NCBI GenBank assembly: GCA_023333565.1
Contig: JAJKFH010003173.1
Coordinates: 310,001 to 374,000, forward strand
Direction of reading: 5' to 3'
DNA from: Puffinus mauretanicus
Taxonomy: Eukaryota > Chordata > Aves > Procellariiformes > Procellariidae
Length of the DNA stretch: 64,000 bases
Shown: in pieces, positions 12,301-24,800 of the stretch
Layout: every line of letters starts with the position of its first letter
How positions within the stretch are numbered: position 1 is the first letter of the stretch
Notes under the pieces: model-generated
The model's database searches: none
What the model was told of the DNA's origin: nothing
Seen by the model: only the letters and a program-made list of their open reading frames with translations
Translations under genes and position numbers: made by a program

Positions 12301-12521
12301 TAAATTTGTTTTCTAGTCGTTCCAGTCTCAACATGAAATCAGATGATGGGCTGAGACCGAACTGCAAAACTGCCCAGATAACGACAGCCATCATCAGCAT
12401 CCCCACGCCGCCCGCACTCACGCCAGAAGGCGAGAGTAGGCCTCCGCCCAGCAGCCCCAGCCACTCCACGAACATTTCCACCACCACCACAAGCAACATA
12501 GTCAAGGTCTCTGCCTTGTAA
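6284..12521 (+). CDS. KCND3: KCND3, Kv4.3 voltage-gated potassium channel, C-terminal exons (partial)
   Basis: Kv4.3 is the pore-forming subunit of rapidly inactivating A-type currents in neurons and heart (Ito), working with KChIP and DPP subunits at the plasma membrane. Only the end of the gene is here: exons 6284-6376, 9113-9169, 10118-10365 and 12317-12521, which join in frame (603 nt, 200 aa plus stop). The tail contains the dileucine dendritic-targeting motif [13 protein letters not shown], the 19-residue long-isoform insert, the Kv4.3-type segments [10 protein letters not shown] and GLRPNCKT, the Thr-Pro sites in [12 protein letters not shown], and the C-terminal PDZ ligand [12 protein letters not shown] and [12 protein letters not shown] identify KCND3 rather than KCND2. 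The tetramerisation domain, S1-S6 and pore are outside the window, so the gene is partial by position, not truncated. Synteny with DDX20 and INKA2 agrees. Confidence 0.96.
6377..9112. other. KCND3 intron
   Basis: 2.7-kb AT-rich intron between the dileucine exon and the 57-nt cassette exon. No other gene or recognisable repeat was seen. Confidence 0.85.
9113..9169 (+). CDS. KCND3: KCND3 57-nt cassette exon (19-aa long-isoform insert)
   Basis: Flanked by acceptor CCCGTAG and donor GTATTT, it encodes [19 protein letters not shown], matching the 19-residue insert of the mammalian long Kv4.3 isoform as I know it. Because it is 57 nt and phase 0, skipping joins EKTT directly to NHEF in frame and gives the short isoform. 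The donor is weak (GTATTT), as is common for regulated exons, and the downstream intron begins with CU-rich and UCUGU-type sequence that could bind PTB- or CELF-like regulators (inference). Confidence 0.95.
9170..10117. other. KCND3 intron
   Basis: Intron of 948 bp between the cassette exon and the next constitutive exon, ending in TTCTTTTCCCTGCCAG. Nothing else recognised. Confidence 0.85.
10118..10365 (+). CDS. KCND3: KCND3 penultimate coding exon
   Basis: 248 nt; starts [20 protein letters not shown] and includes [14 protein letters not shown], a CCSRR basic patch, and [14 protein letters not shown]. It ends in codon phase 2 within TTS. Only donor GTACAG keeps the frame into the last exon; the nearby GTAAGT at 10371 would shift it. 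Sequence is close to mammalian Kv4.3. Confidence 0.95.
10366..12316. other. KCND3 last intron
   Basis: 1.95-kb intron. An A14 run (12278-12291) lies about 25 bp before the acceptor TTGTTTTCTAG. No other coding sequence recognised. Confidence 0.85.
12278..12291. repeat. A14 homopolymer near the last KCND3 acceptor
   Basis: Fourteen A residues just upstream of the pyrimidine tract of the final coding exon. Confidence 0.9.
12317..12521 (+). CDS. KCND3: KCND3 last coding exon, with PDZ-ligand C-terminus
   Basis: Acceptor TTTTCTAG; the first base completes the split Ser codon. It encodes [18 protein letters not shown], the segment [19 protein letters not shown], a Ser/Thr/Asn-rich linker, and ends VKVSAL before TAA (12519-12521). 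Thr-Pro sites in this segment are proline-directed kinase targets in Kv4 channels, and VSAL is a class I PDZ ligand. The linker before VSAL is the most diverged part. Confidence 0.95.
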
Positions 12522-12832
12522 GACGTCTCATGCACAGAAGGAGGCTGGAAGACCAGTGCCCCTCTCCCTCCGCACCTCCATGTTCCTTTCTTGCTGCAAA
12601 TTGTGCCTGGATGGACCAACCTGACATTTTGTCATCGGATTAGCAATGGAGACCTAACAAGGCAGCTTTCTTCAGACTCGCATTCATGCTGTGGACTGAG
12701 GAAGGATTAGGAGAGGGAGGAAGAGGCTGGTTAAAGGAAAAACCTGCATGGAGAGCGTGTTGTGCCATGGTACAGGGCAAAAGTTACCTGTGGAAGCTGG
12801 AGGGAAAGAATCATCATGGCAACAAGAGAGTC

Positions 12833-12838
12833 AATAAA
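12833..12838 (+). other. Polyadenylation signal AATAAA, proximal KCND3 candidate
   Basis: Canonical hexamer about 310 nt after the KCND3 stop codon. Confidence 0.45.
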
Positions 12839-13639
12839 GAAAATGGAAATATAACACTGTGTATCGCAGCACCTTTTTAAAGGTTTTTAATGGATAATAT
12901 TTATTCATGAGGAAATGACTGAAAAGGTGAAAAACAATGGATTTTGTGGATTTTTTTTCTTCATGGAGCAGAACCTTTAAACCAACCAAAATTTCACATT
13001 TTTTTTTCTTTTATAGGAAAAGATTTAGACAAAGAAGCCACCTGTCACAGAAATCTATTTCCATTCCTGTGTGTGTGCGTGCGAGTGTGCAGCAGAACCA
13101 CACCAGAGTGACATTGAGTTACAAAGAGCAGAACATGTTTCCATGATTGGGTGCACAGTAGGAAAATACAAGCATGTGTCAGCACACATATATGCACACG
13201 CACGCACACACACAACTATTTCACCCTGGATGGCATTCTTTATTTAGACAATTTTGTATCCGCCTTTTAAGTCAATACAGTGCAATTGCAAACAGTGTGT
13301 TTGTCTGCTAATTATTGTCTGTGAAAACATATCTGTGGAAAAAAAAAAAAGACAGGCTTTAGTAGTTTTAGTCCCACATGGGTATCTGCTTTCTATTTTT
13401 GTTATCACTTACTTGTAAGAGTGTGACTAGACTACCAGTTCTGTATTTTTAAAAAGAAAAAAAAAGGTAGGATTCTTTTTTAATACTGTACACACAAATG
13501 GCAAAGAATGAGGAAGCACTGAACTCAACTGCATCAAGCGTTCATAAGTCTAACAGAGGTTTCTTGTAATGTATGCCCATGCTTTTTTATTTTTGTTTTC
13601 TATATAAATTCCTTTGCTAGCACTGGACATACAACCCAT

Positions 13640-13647
13640 TGTAAATA
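13640..13647 (+). promoter_or_regulatory. Pumilio response element TGTAAATA
   Basis: Exact match to the TGTANATA consensus bound by Pumilio proteins, within the probable long KCND3 3' UTR. Function is inferred. Confidence 0.4.
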
Positions 13648-14516
13648 GTAGCCAAATAATGTCTGGATCTATACTTGATAGTAATTAACCCCAGAGCCAA
13701 ATATCTTGCATGGACAGAGAGGTATTTGGCTTTTTCACAGTCTCAGAGCTCAGTTGTCTCATCAATGGCTTCTGGGTTGCACTGATTTTGGGGGTAGACT
13801 AGGTTAGCAATTTTAGTTCTCCAGTTCCAGCACAGGATCTACAGCATGCATCCACTCGAGAAGGGGGAGCAGTACTAGAGTTTGGAAAACACTCGATAAA
13901 GTGTGGTACAGACAGCATTTTCTTTTTGCAGTTCTACACTTAGTTTGGGCAAAGTCATGCACTTCTAAAACCGAAGTAACGCTGTGTGGTACTGCCAAGA
14001 AGCTAATACTTCTAACTAAGCTGTGGTCAGTCCTAGCACCTCTTTCTGAGATCCTTCTAGGAATGATTTATTGTAAGTAAATACATGGTCCTGAAACATA
14101 ATTGATTTCCCCCCCACCCCCCCAAGAAGAGCAACTTTTTTCTTCCATTCTGCCTTTCTCAAGTCCCATTTTCATAACAGGTGTGATCCATGAAGGGCAG
14201 AGTGAGGAACAACATCACCCACCTTTTCACTTGTCATATACCATTTGGCTAATTATTGTAGTCATGCACAAATGCCCCTTCAAGGCCCTATTCACACCCA
14301 CGAACAGCGATGCACTTAGCTCCCAACAGCTTGTAGATAATGAGGAAACATTTCAAATGTCCTGTTTCTGAACAGTGATTCTACCAACATTAGAGTTAAA
14401 AGAACTACTTAAAGCATGTTTGAGGCTGATTCAGCAAAGGGATGACTTTTTTTAACATCTGTCATAATCTAATCTGATGTAATATTTATATATACATATA
14501 CATGCATTCACATATA

Positions 14517-14522
14517 AATAAA
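14517..14522 (+). other. Polyadenylation signal AATAAA, distal KCND3 candidate
   Basis: Canonical hexamer in an AT-rich TATA/CATA repeat tract about 2 kb after the stop. It could define the long 3' UTR end or be chance in AT-rich sequence. Confidence 0.3.
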
Positions 14523-14540
14523 TACAGACACATACATGTA

Positions 14541-17500
14541 TAGATAGATAAATAGATCTACATGCTGACTTAAACATATGAGCTAGCAATCTGCTTTGTT
14601 AGCACTTCTAACCTATTAGTCTATAGAGTGGACTCAGACAGCTGATGCATTAACTCAATACCCTCCTTAGAAACCTACAACATTCTAGGAATATTAGGGC
14701 TATGGCTAAGCCTTCAGTAGCTGCACCAGCTTATAGTCATTTATTCCAGTGCTGTAATATGTTACCCAAAACTATGTTTAGTCCTGTTTTAAATGATTAA
14801 AACGCTCTGCCTTTGCTGCTTCCTGTAGGAGGTTATACTGCAGTTAATCTTACCATTATTGAGTTTTTCCTGATGTTTTAATTTAATCTTTCCTTTGCTT
14901 TAATTTCATTACTTGTCATCATCTGCTCCCCATCTGAATACCCTCACCCTTGTAGATCAGAGGCCTTGCTCTCCACCACTTACCACCTTGCAACCTCATT
15001 TACACTGGCACAGAATGAGGGTTAAATGCTACCGCACTGACAGGGTATAGTGTTCCTTCCAATGCGCAGGAGTAAATGATTACAGTCAGGGACTCAACAT
15101 GGATTCTCGGTGCTGCCTTTCTTATTCCTGATTTACTGTGGAGTGGTAAACAAGCCACTTAATCTCTCTGCACCCATTTCTTTATCTGTAAATAGCAATC
15201 ATGGCAGCCCTTGTCTAAAGCGCTATTGGTGCATTTAATTGCTATCAATCAAAACGCTTTTTGAAAAAAAAAAGAAGGGGGAAAAAAAAAGTAAGGAGGA
15301 AAGACAGTCCTTGTGGTATCTGGCTGGCTGCTTGGGCTCAGATTGTCAAGTCAGCCATGGCCCTTGTTCTCTTCTACGGAAGAGGAATCATTGTTATCCT
15401 TGCTCAAAAATATGTGGTTTGCCTCTTCTACCATTAACTTAGCAGGTGCTGCCCCATGCAGTCAGTACCTCATCACAGACTTTCAGAGGATAAAGACAGA
15501 CAAAATTAAGGAAGTCTGAGCTTAGAGGAACAGGGCTAAAAATATTTTTAATGGAGGCATCAGTTCCCTTTATACACTGATTTGAAGTAGACTGAGTAAT
15601 GCTTCCGAAAGCATTTGAAAATATGCTTGTACAAAACCTCCCTGGATTGCGCAACACAGCTACATCCTCATTATGAGAGCACTATGCATTCATTGAAACA
15701 GGAAAGACAAGAATCTATCCCCATCGTATCAGTGGTTGGTAGGGCATAACATAGCATCCTTCAAATGAAACGCAGGGAAGAAGGGAAAGCATTTGCACAG
15801 AAGAGCATGGGAACTGCACTACAGCCACTTATTCCTACAATAAAGGGAAGCAATTAGCTTTACTGAACTGCAAGGCTCTTTATAATCTTTAAATAGCAAC
15901 TTATAAACCATTGCTGAGATAAGGCCAAGTCAATCCTGAAAATTCCTAGGCCAGAACTGAAGGATTTGGACCATTCTCTCCAGCAGTGCCCAGTACTGCC
16001 CCGTACCAGCATCCCTCTCCCTTTTCCCACTGCCATGCATGCCCAGGGCCATACACATACATTGATACGGATACAAAAACCAGCACATACCCCTGCAGCC
16101 CTGGTCATTCCAGATGCATATGGAAGGGGGCTTCTCCAGGTGTGGGCTACCTCTGGGAGGAGATGCATCCAGAAACATAGGTAGGTTCTAGTCCTGGTGC
16201 CTTTCTGAAAGGCAAGTGGTACAAACCAGCCTGATTAGCAAGACTGCTCAACAAAATGTCAATAGTACATTGGCAGTTCACTTCAAAAGCCTTCCCCCTC
16301 CCCCTAATTCCTTACAACTTTTTATAGTTTTAGAAAAGTTCATTAAAAAAAGATAAAAACAGATTGATTGTACAAAAAGCAAGTGAAAGGGGATTATTTT
16401 TTCAGTCTTTCATAAAGCAATATTAAAAATATCAAAGGAGCAACACCTTTTTCCAAGCATTTTGTTTCCTTTCCAAAGCCTTTTCTGAGGGAAAAATATT
16501 TTCACAGATTTTCAGCATATTCTATTAATAGATTTACTCTCTTCTTACCTGGCATTGGGCTGCTATTAGAAGGAATCACACCCAGTTAGCAAAGAATTAT
16601 TAGAAATACCTTTCACATCTAGGCTTTGACTTCCGTCTACTCTTTCTAAAATCCACCTTTTACTTTCCTTTTCCTTAAAAATCTTAAGGGCACCCATAAA
16701 GAAAAGGCCACAGATAACACATCTCGGTACATAAAAATTAAAGAATTAAAAAACGTAATCCATCCTCTGCTAGAACAAAATCCTTCACTGCAATATATTG
16801 CATTGCTTTCTCTAGATTAGATTTAAAATTCTACAAGGAAAGGACTCCACGCTTCCCTGGAGAGCTTATTCCAGACTAATAGATGTCAATGTCAAGGATT
16901 TTTCCGCTGCTCTTCAGCCATAATTCTTTCCTTATTTTTCCTCTCTTGCTGTCATTATAATCCCTCACACCAGGTTAAATTATTCTCCTTTCCACATTGC
17001 AAGTTAGCTGCCTACAAGCATAAGAGGAATACAAAACCTTCTACAGCAAATTCTTATCCCAGAGACTACTTTTGTCTGTCAAATAATTACCATTGTTAAA
17101 AGTGAACCGGGGAAAAGGTAAACTAAATAACACACACAGCTTTAGTGTGGAATAAAATTAATAGGTAATTAAAAATACATCCTTCTTCACAGTTACTAAA
17201 TTTGAATCAATGCTACTTCTTCAACCTGAAACAGTTGATGATATACTAGTACTGCGAACCAGCATTTATCATTCTAGTTTAGACAGCTTAAGGGATGTGC
17301 ATAAAAATCAGATTAATACCAGCTAAAGAAAGCAATGTTTCTTCAAGTATTTTGCTTTTTTAAGTAAAGAGGTTGTAAACATGTTGTGTTTTACACATAT
17401 TGTAGAGCAAATGCAGCATATTAAAAATCGCATTTAATTTATGGGTTGCAAACATCCCTTGGATCCTGTAATTTTTTTCTATGGCGGAGTTACAAAGTCA

Positions 17501-20500
17501 GCATTCATGGATGGCTTGCGAACATCAGCAGCTTTGAACTGAAGAATTTATTCTGCTTTCAGAATTAGGTGAATTTTCCACATAATTTACCAATCAAATA
17601 TATCTTAATTGATTTTTTTGAAAAATCACTTTTTTTTTTCTCCAACACTTTAAGCAGCTGCACTAGATACATGACTTCAGAGCTTAAGTTTTTAGGCTTC
17701 ACTTTTAATGATGCTATAAACACTCTTCATAGTGGTTTTATCTTTCTAAAACTTTAAAAGCAAACAGAAGGCAGCGTGCACATTGATTAGAGCTAGGAGA
17801 GTTAGCATCAGGAACCTATGTTCTACTCCTGATTGTCTTGATGAATCACTAAGTGACCTCGAAGAAGTCATTTCACCTCTCTTTGCCAATTATACAAGCT
17901 GTATAGAATTTAATACCTCCTCTTTCAATAAGTGAAGCTCAATTCATGAACACCTACAAGATACCATAGAGAACTCTGAGAAAGCATACCAGAAAAGTAC
18001 TGCTACTTACGTTCAGAATGCAAAAACTGTGCCAGAAAAACTTCAGGTGGATCAGTCAAAAGACCAGGTGACAAAGAGCTTGTGAAAATTCCTTCCTGAG
18101 TTTTGTTCTCAGTCAATAGTCTGTTACTTTGTGTGTATATGCGTGCACGTGTTTCTTTTCATTTTGATTTAAACTAGTGCTAGTCACAGAAGTCACACAG
18201 CTGTCTGGGTGAGAAGTTAACAACTATATCAAATGCTCTTCTCCGTTCTGTCGCAACTATGACTGGGAGCTCCCATTTGCTCCTCGGACCAATGAAGTAT
18301 CTTACAAAATGCGTGTGATGGTATATTTTTGATAAATCAGTAAGGCATTCCAATGCAATGGTGTTTTCTTTAGGAGTTTTATGTTATGAGCTCTCAACCT
18401 TATTATTTTCTATTTTCGTACTATAAATGGGCTTTGCTTACGAACATCAGAAGACAGATACAAAATGTACTGTATACAACTGCAGGTAGCTTCATTTGAG
18501 AACAACTTTCTAGAAGAACCAAGTTTCCTGTTGTCTTTTTTTGGAATTGTAGTGCATATGTTGAAACTTGTATACCATTTACAGTATTGAGTCTTGTGCC
18601 ACTGCTGTACCTGATGTATCCAATCTGGATTAAACAGAGTATGTGCCACAAATACCAAGATGATGCTGTAGATTTCTTCTAAAACAATTCTGGGAGGTTC
18701 TTTTGCAGAACTTTGGGTGTTGGCCTAAGCCACTCGAGTTGCATTTAAATACTAATAACTCTTATTTAATGAAACTAGTAACTCTTATCATTAATGAAAA
18801 CAGCAACATGACTGAGAGCACAATAATGCAGATAGCTGAGTAGCTCTTACAGTATCCTCCTTTTGAACAGTAAGAGTCACAACAAAATTCATCTTGGAAA
18901 CAAAATCATATCGTCTCCGCCTTCTCAAACTACACAGACAAAACCTAGGAGAGCCCCCTCCCTGGGGTGATTTGTGACACAAAGGGAGTAAGGCAGGAAA
19001 AAGAAAGTAGAGAAAGAAAAATAATTCTCCTAAGAAGCAGGTATTTATTACATTTAAAGAGCATATCTTATGCCTTTCTTTTAAAAGGCAATCTCATCTT
19101 TGCAATTCCCTTTAGGCCAAAGTCTTGCATTCTATATCGCAGATAGGGTCAGCTGATCTGATCTTAACCATATCAGAAAGTGTCACTTAGACGCATTTAA
19201 AATTTTCAAAATTCTTTAAGCAGAAATTAAGGTTACTTATTAGGTGACTTCTAACATCCACCGAGTTAGAGCTGAACAAAGAGCTTGCAGAACCCTTTCC
19301 CCTCTTGCAGTAAGGGCTGACACCCACCAGGGGCCACCACTGCCCCAGCTGACAGGAAACCCACAAACCCACCCCACGCAGGACAGCGTCCTTGCTTGCC
19401 CACCTTGTGTTACATTTCTATGCCACTCATGAGCTAAATCAATCTTACAATTCTCCTGCACAGTGAAGAAAGTCGGAATTGTGTAGTATAAAGTTTAGAC
19501 CTGCCACCGCACAAAAAATTTGAAAGTGCTGCCAGGGACACCACAGGATTTGTACAGGGAATTTTGCAAGAATGTTAAGAACGCTCAGGCAGCAAGTGAT
19601 TTATGTAAGCTGAGTGCAAATGTATTGTATTTCTCAAAATGAATTTGAAAGTTGCTGATGGTTAGTAATCAAGCATCCCTGAAGACATCCATTTCACCAA
19701 ATTAAAGAAGCAAGTCTCCTTGGAAGTACAGTTCATAGTAGGTAGAAAGCAGTGCTTTTACTAAGAAATTTCCAGCCTTACTCTGCTCAAGGAAAAAAAA
19801 AAAAACCAAACAAACACCCAACACACAAAACCCGAACAGACTATGGTGAACTTTGAAGAAATCCGTCCCTATGATCCCAAACATACTAAAGCTAGAGGAT
19901 GAAGTTTCAAAATTAGCGCAGAGTCAACCTAGGGTCAATACCCTAAGCCAGCCAGTACTCTCATCTTTTCCTGCTTCAGGACAGCTACATACAAAGCAAT
20001 GCAAGCCAAACAGGAAATGCCAATTAGTTTTAGTACTAATAGGTAATTTCATTTCTAATTAAAGCTTTCCTGTAAGTGTGGCAAGTCTGATATTGCTGCA
20101 CCCAGAGGGACAGACCAATTATGATTGCTGTGCATTTTCTACATAATTAAACCACCCTCTACTGCACAGCTTGCCATACACCTAGCTATAGATATGTTAT
20201 TTATACAATGTTAATTAACTGGATTTAAATTAGCAATACAGGCATTGAGACGCAGGTTTCACTCTGCCACTTAACTAATATATAATCAGTGCCTGGTGTT
20301 TAATAAGAGAATTACAGAAAATGGAATGATGTCCAACTATAAACAGACTATTTAGTCTTACGGTGAATTCATCTTCACCCAAAAGTCGCATGGAAGACAA
20401 GTCAAGCAAATAAAACTGGGGTTGGTTTGTATTTTCTCCTTACTGAGACTTCTTACATGTAAGTTGCTGCCTTTTATCTTCCTTTGTTTACTTTGGATTG

Positions 20501-20524
20501 TAAAGATTGCAACTGAACATCCAG
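14541..20524. other. Intergenic, KCND3 to DDX20 (tail to tail)
   Basis: About 6 kb of AT-rich sequence between two convergent genes. I found no conserved protein, RNA gene or full repeat. An AATAAA at 15839-15844 is a further possible KCND3 end. Homopurine/A runs occur near 15265-15292 and 19794-19804. Confidence 0.55.
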
Positions 20525-20753
20525 CTGTCTTTCATTTCCTTTTATTAACAACTTGTTGTTACACCATCACTGGAATGCATGTAAAACATTTACCTAGACA
20601 CAGCTCGCTTATGAAACAGACAACATTTTTCTTCAATCTTAAACAATGTCTGTTTATGTTTGTCAATGTACTTGTGGACCAGCAGTTACGTTTTCACAGA
20701 TAATGTCCATTGATGGCACCAACCAGCCCATCCGTAACAGCGGTGTCATTACA
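20525..20753 (-). other. DDX20: DDX20 3' UTR
   Basis: Short 3' UTR after the DDX20 stop, with AATAAA on the - strand at 20546-20541 as the likely polyadenylation signal. The end point is estimated from the signal. Confidence 0.5.
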
Positions 20754-21856
20754 TCAATCACCACTTTTCAGCAGTTCCTGAAGATAGACTGAGTTGACAT
20801 GATAGGCATTCATCCAGTTAAACTGCCTGTAACTTTTCCTATAGTGAGACACTGCAGCATAGTAGTTTTGCCACGCCTGATAATAAGATTTCCAGTAGTT
20901 TTTGTAACTCCAAGCCTCATATGGAACACCATCATCCCAAGAGCTGCAGGAGCAGTCATCTTCAGTTTTTCTCGTGGAAGGACTAGGGAATTGATGGTAA
21001 TGGTTTTTCTTTTGTTTAGTGTTTTGTTTCAGCACTTTCTTTTTCACTTGGTTTTGCTTTGGGACTTGTGATAGCTCCTGAGGCTTCTCTGGTGTAGGAC
21101 AGACGCCTGCATGACCCTGACGCATTGTGGGAACAGCATTCTTCTCCTGTGTATCTGAAAATGCTTCAAAGCATGAGTTATTTTCCCTATTATTGGAGGA
21201 AGCCCTGGGACTGTACGAACCATCACTGTCACCAGACACACCACCGTTGGCTACCATCTCCGTGTTATGTTCCACCTCTTTCCACTCTACGCCACCATTT
21301 CTGGGGAGCTCACATTGTTCTCCTGGGCCTGAATAGCTTCTTAAAATTTCAACCTCTCTCTCCAACCCTTCTTTAATGAAATACTCATAGTCTTCAACAA
21401 ACTCTGAGAAGTTCCAGGTATTGTTCTGTTGGTTTTTGAAAGAAGACAAGCATGGAATTCTGGGAAGATTTTTTTTTAAGGCTTCTTCATCTGGACACTG
21501 AGTGCTATGCTGTCCATCCATTCTGGAGACAGTTTTGACTTGATTCCGCTGTTCTGTGTGGCAACTGGAAGTTTGGGGGTTTCTGCTACCTTTTTCTGTA
21601 TTTGCAGAATTTGTGCGCTTTTTTATCTGCTTTTGCTTCAGAGCCTTTTTTGGCCTTTCTACAGAAGAATTATCACCTGGAAGATTAGAAAGAGGCTGAG
21701 GTACCTCTGAAAAACTGTTTTGGACAGGCTGCAGTACTGGTTCCTCTGGTCTAAGACACACAGTGTCAGAATTCACTGAAGCACCTGTATGTATAACAGG
21801 TTTGACTTCTACCTCCCCATCTTCAAACTGATCCATCATTCCTGGAGGTATAGGCT
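20754..21856 (-). CDS. DDX20: DDX20 exon 11, C-terminal half
   Basis: 1103 nt, acceptor TTTTGTGCAG, ending at TGA 20756-20754. Encodes the non-helicase half that in mammals binds SMN and other Gemins. Basic and Ser/Asn/Gln-rich low-complexity blocks (such as [12 protein letters not shown]) surround a conserved island, [10 protein letters not shown] ... [14 protein letters not shown]. The last ~65 residues form a Tyr/Trp-rich tail ending LQELLKSGD. Confidence 0.95.
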
Positions 21857-24800
21857 CTGCACAAAAGGGAAACAAGCAGGCACTCAATTAAGTGCATCCT
21901 TCCCTCTAGAACTCAAATGAGTACCAAAGTAAAGCTTTGCAAAATCGCAAATAAGATGTTAAGACATGTTACGTTAGGGCTACAAACCGACCCCTTCAAT
22001 TCTTGAAAAAGCTCAAATAGCCAGAACTTTTTCTTCGTGGAAAGCATCAAGAAGTTGATCGAGACAAGCAGCACTGCATTACTGTCACCTATTTTTCACC
22101 AGGTAAAAGATCAGAACTATGTAAGAAGGTTGCTACATTTCTAGCAGAACAGCTTCTGGCAAAGCAAGGGTAGCATATCTTCTGCTGTTTCAATTATTCC
22201 TTCCTTACTACTTCTACTGCATCTTACAGCCTGAGAAAGGCTTAATACTAGATTTCTGGAAATCCAAGTAGTTATGTAGTTGCTTAAACAACAGCTGGAT
22301 GCAGAGTTCCTCTCCCTACCCGTAGGCATGCACTAAGTTCATTTTCTATTGCTTCGCACAACTGCAGCAGTTACACAAGTAGTCATTAGCAGAGTATGAA
22401 AAACCTGTACCAAAATTAATGCAACTTCAGCAGAGAAGATACATGTCAGTTTTCTGTGGACTTGTCTGAAGCTTTGAATAAACAGAAAACAACCAACAAA
22501 ACAACAGCTGCATTCATAGGACAGAGCATACCTGGTAGAGGAAGAAGCTGAAGATTACATTTCTGAGCAATTTTCATCATCATATTTTCTTCCTCTCCAC
22601 GGCAGCAGTATGTCACAGATAAGCCTAAAGTTCCTGTGATAGACAACAGAAAGTGTAATTACCTAACCAGAGCCAGCGAAGCTAGAGCAAGCTCAAGAAA
22701 TCCACATGACTCTTTTTACCAAAGCGCCCAGCTCTGCCAATACGATGCATGTACGTTTCCCAGTCTACAGGTACATCCAGGTTGATAACCAGATTCACTT
22801 TTTCAGCATCAATTCCGCGAGACGTCTTGAGAAAGTGAGGAGAGAAGGGGATAGGTAACTGAATATGCTGAGCAGATCTTTAAATAAATGCAACACATTT
22901 GGGAGTAACTGCTCATATAGTAACTTTTAGTTGTTACAATACACCATATAAAGCACCTAAAATTTTCCAGCCAGTTTACAGCATTACACTAGAACAGGCA
23001 TATTGCATGTGACCATGAAAATGAGGGATCATTTTTCTCATGCCTTCTAAGTATCAAATACAAGCAAGCATGTTTTTTCCCCCAGCATCAAAAAATTCAA
23101 CCCGACAGCAGTAATCTTTTCATGACAGGACCTCAAACAATCAACTAGAGAGAAAAATCAGCCACAAAAAAGCTGAGAGTGCCTCAAGCATCACCACTGC
23201 TCTATTTAAAGCTGTTTGGGATGTTATTATTGCGAGCATACTGTACTAGAGAAACAAACTGTTCCTTCCCATAGCTCCTATCCAAAGCAAACAACTCTAC
23301 TGCTCTGAAATATCTATAAGCTTCTGCAAAGCAATACATAAACTAAAAATTTTTGACCAGATGAGGAATAGGGAACAATTTCTAATTGAAAATAAGTCGC
23401 ACACAGTGCTCAAGTCACATGCTTTATCAGTACATTTATGTTCTATTCAATTCCAAGTCAAATCTAATTCTCTGAAGTAACTTCATGTACAATACTCATG
23501 TATGCTATAAAATACTAACTCACCAAGTCCGTGGAAATCAGAACTCTACAGTGGAATTGCTTTAATTTAGCCATAGCATCAAGTCGTTGATTTTGATTCA
23601 TGCTACCTAGAAAGACAAAAATTAGAAACAGATTACATTCTTCAGTTTTATGCCCCTCAAATTCTGGAAAACACTGCTTTGTAAAACTGTAATGAGATCA
23701 GAAATAAGGTTGAGAGAAACTTCCTCAAACATCAGTTCCAAATGAGTAAACAAGAAACAAACAAAAACTTGAAAATCAGGAAATCCATTACAAAAATAAT
23801 TCTTTTACTTGTTTTTAAAGAGAAACCAGTATGTAGATACTTAAGCCACTTGAACAACACTGACTTAGACAAATTTTACTTAAACATATAAGCCATGGAA
23901 AACACCATTGAAGTAAAAATTCAAGGTTTCTAATAAACATTAGGTGCCAGCTATCAGCTTTTTATAGAGAAGCTAGAAATAAAAAAGATTTAAATTCAAC
24001 ATCTGCATTCCAAAGAAACACTGCTTCAACCTGCAAATGTAAGTAAACTTTCTCTTTACAAATAAGCCAATGCACTCATCTGGACATTCATAAAAATGAC
24101 TCTCAAACAAATCTGAAAACAGGAAAGTTAATCAATGTAAAAATTAATTAATATTTAAATCCTAACGACCTATGAAGTTTCAAATGCTATTCTTAGTTAT
24201 TTAACCAGAGGCCATGCAAACTATGATTTAGAGTCAATTTTCCTATTTTAGGTCACATTTCTGCACAACTTCAATAGAATCAGAAAGTTTTGAATGGACT
24301 TACCTGAAATGCACTCAGCAGGAAAGCCTCTGGATGTTAGTATTTCAGCTAGATGTTGAGCCCTGACAGAATATACACAATGAAAACTGTAAATAAAACC
24401 GCAGACCTAACAACCCCTGTGCATTTCTTAACAACAGGCTATTCTTTACAGCCAAGAACCACATTCCAAAACTGTCACTTTCATCTTTACATCTAGAACA
24501 GCCACCTTACAGATGGAAAAGGACAACAGGATATCAGGTCTCACTGTACTCTAAACAATACACAAGGTACCTTCGTGCTAAAGCATTCCTTTATTTTCAG
24601 TATTTCGTACTGCATTCCTCTAGCTGTATTTCAGATCTGAAATTTGCATACTGTTTTGAGACCTTATAGAAGGTCTATATAAGTTTATCCCTGACTGGAC
24701 ATTACAACCACTGCTTTTGAACATGCTTTATACAGATTATTTCAAATTTATTACCTGCTATGCAAATTTGAGAAGACTAAGGCTTGATTAAATGGAATCT

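Larger units (their letters stand above)
12522..14540 (+). other. KCND3: KCND3 3' UTR (probable extent)
   Basis: Follows the TAA stop. An AATAAA at 12833-12838 could end a short 3' UTR and another at 14517-14522 a long one. The sequence between is T-rich with AU-rich stretches, a Pumilio-type element at 13640 and CA-rich repeats near 13180-13213, which fits a long neuronal 3' UTR. The exact end is inferred, not seen. Confidence 0.5.
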
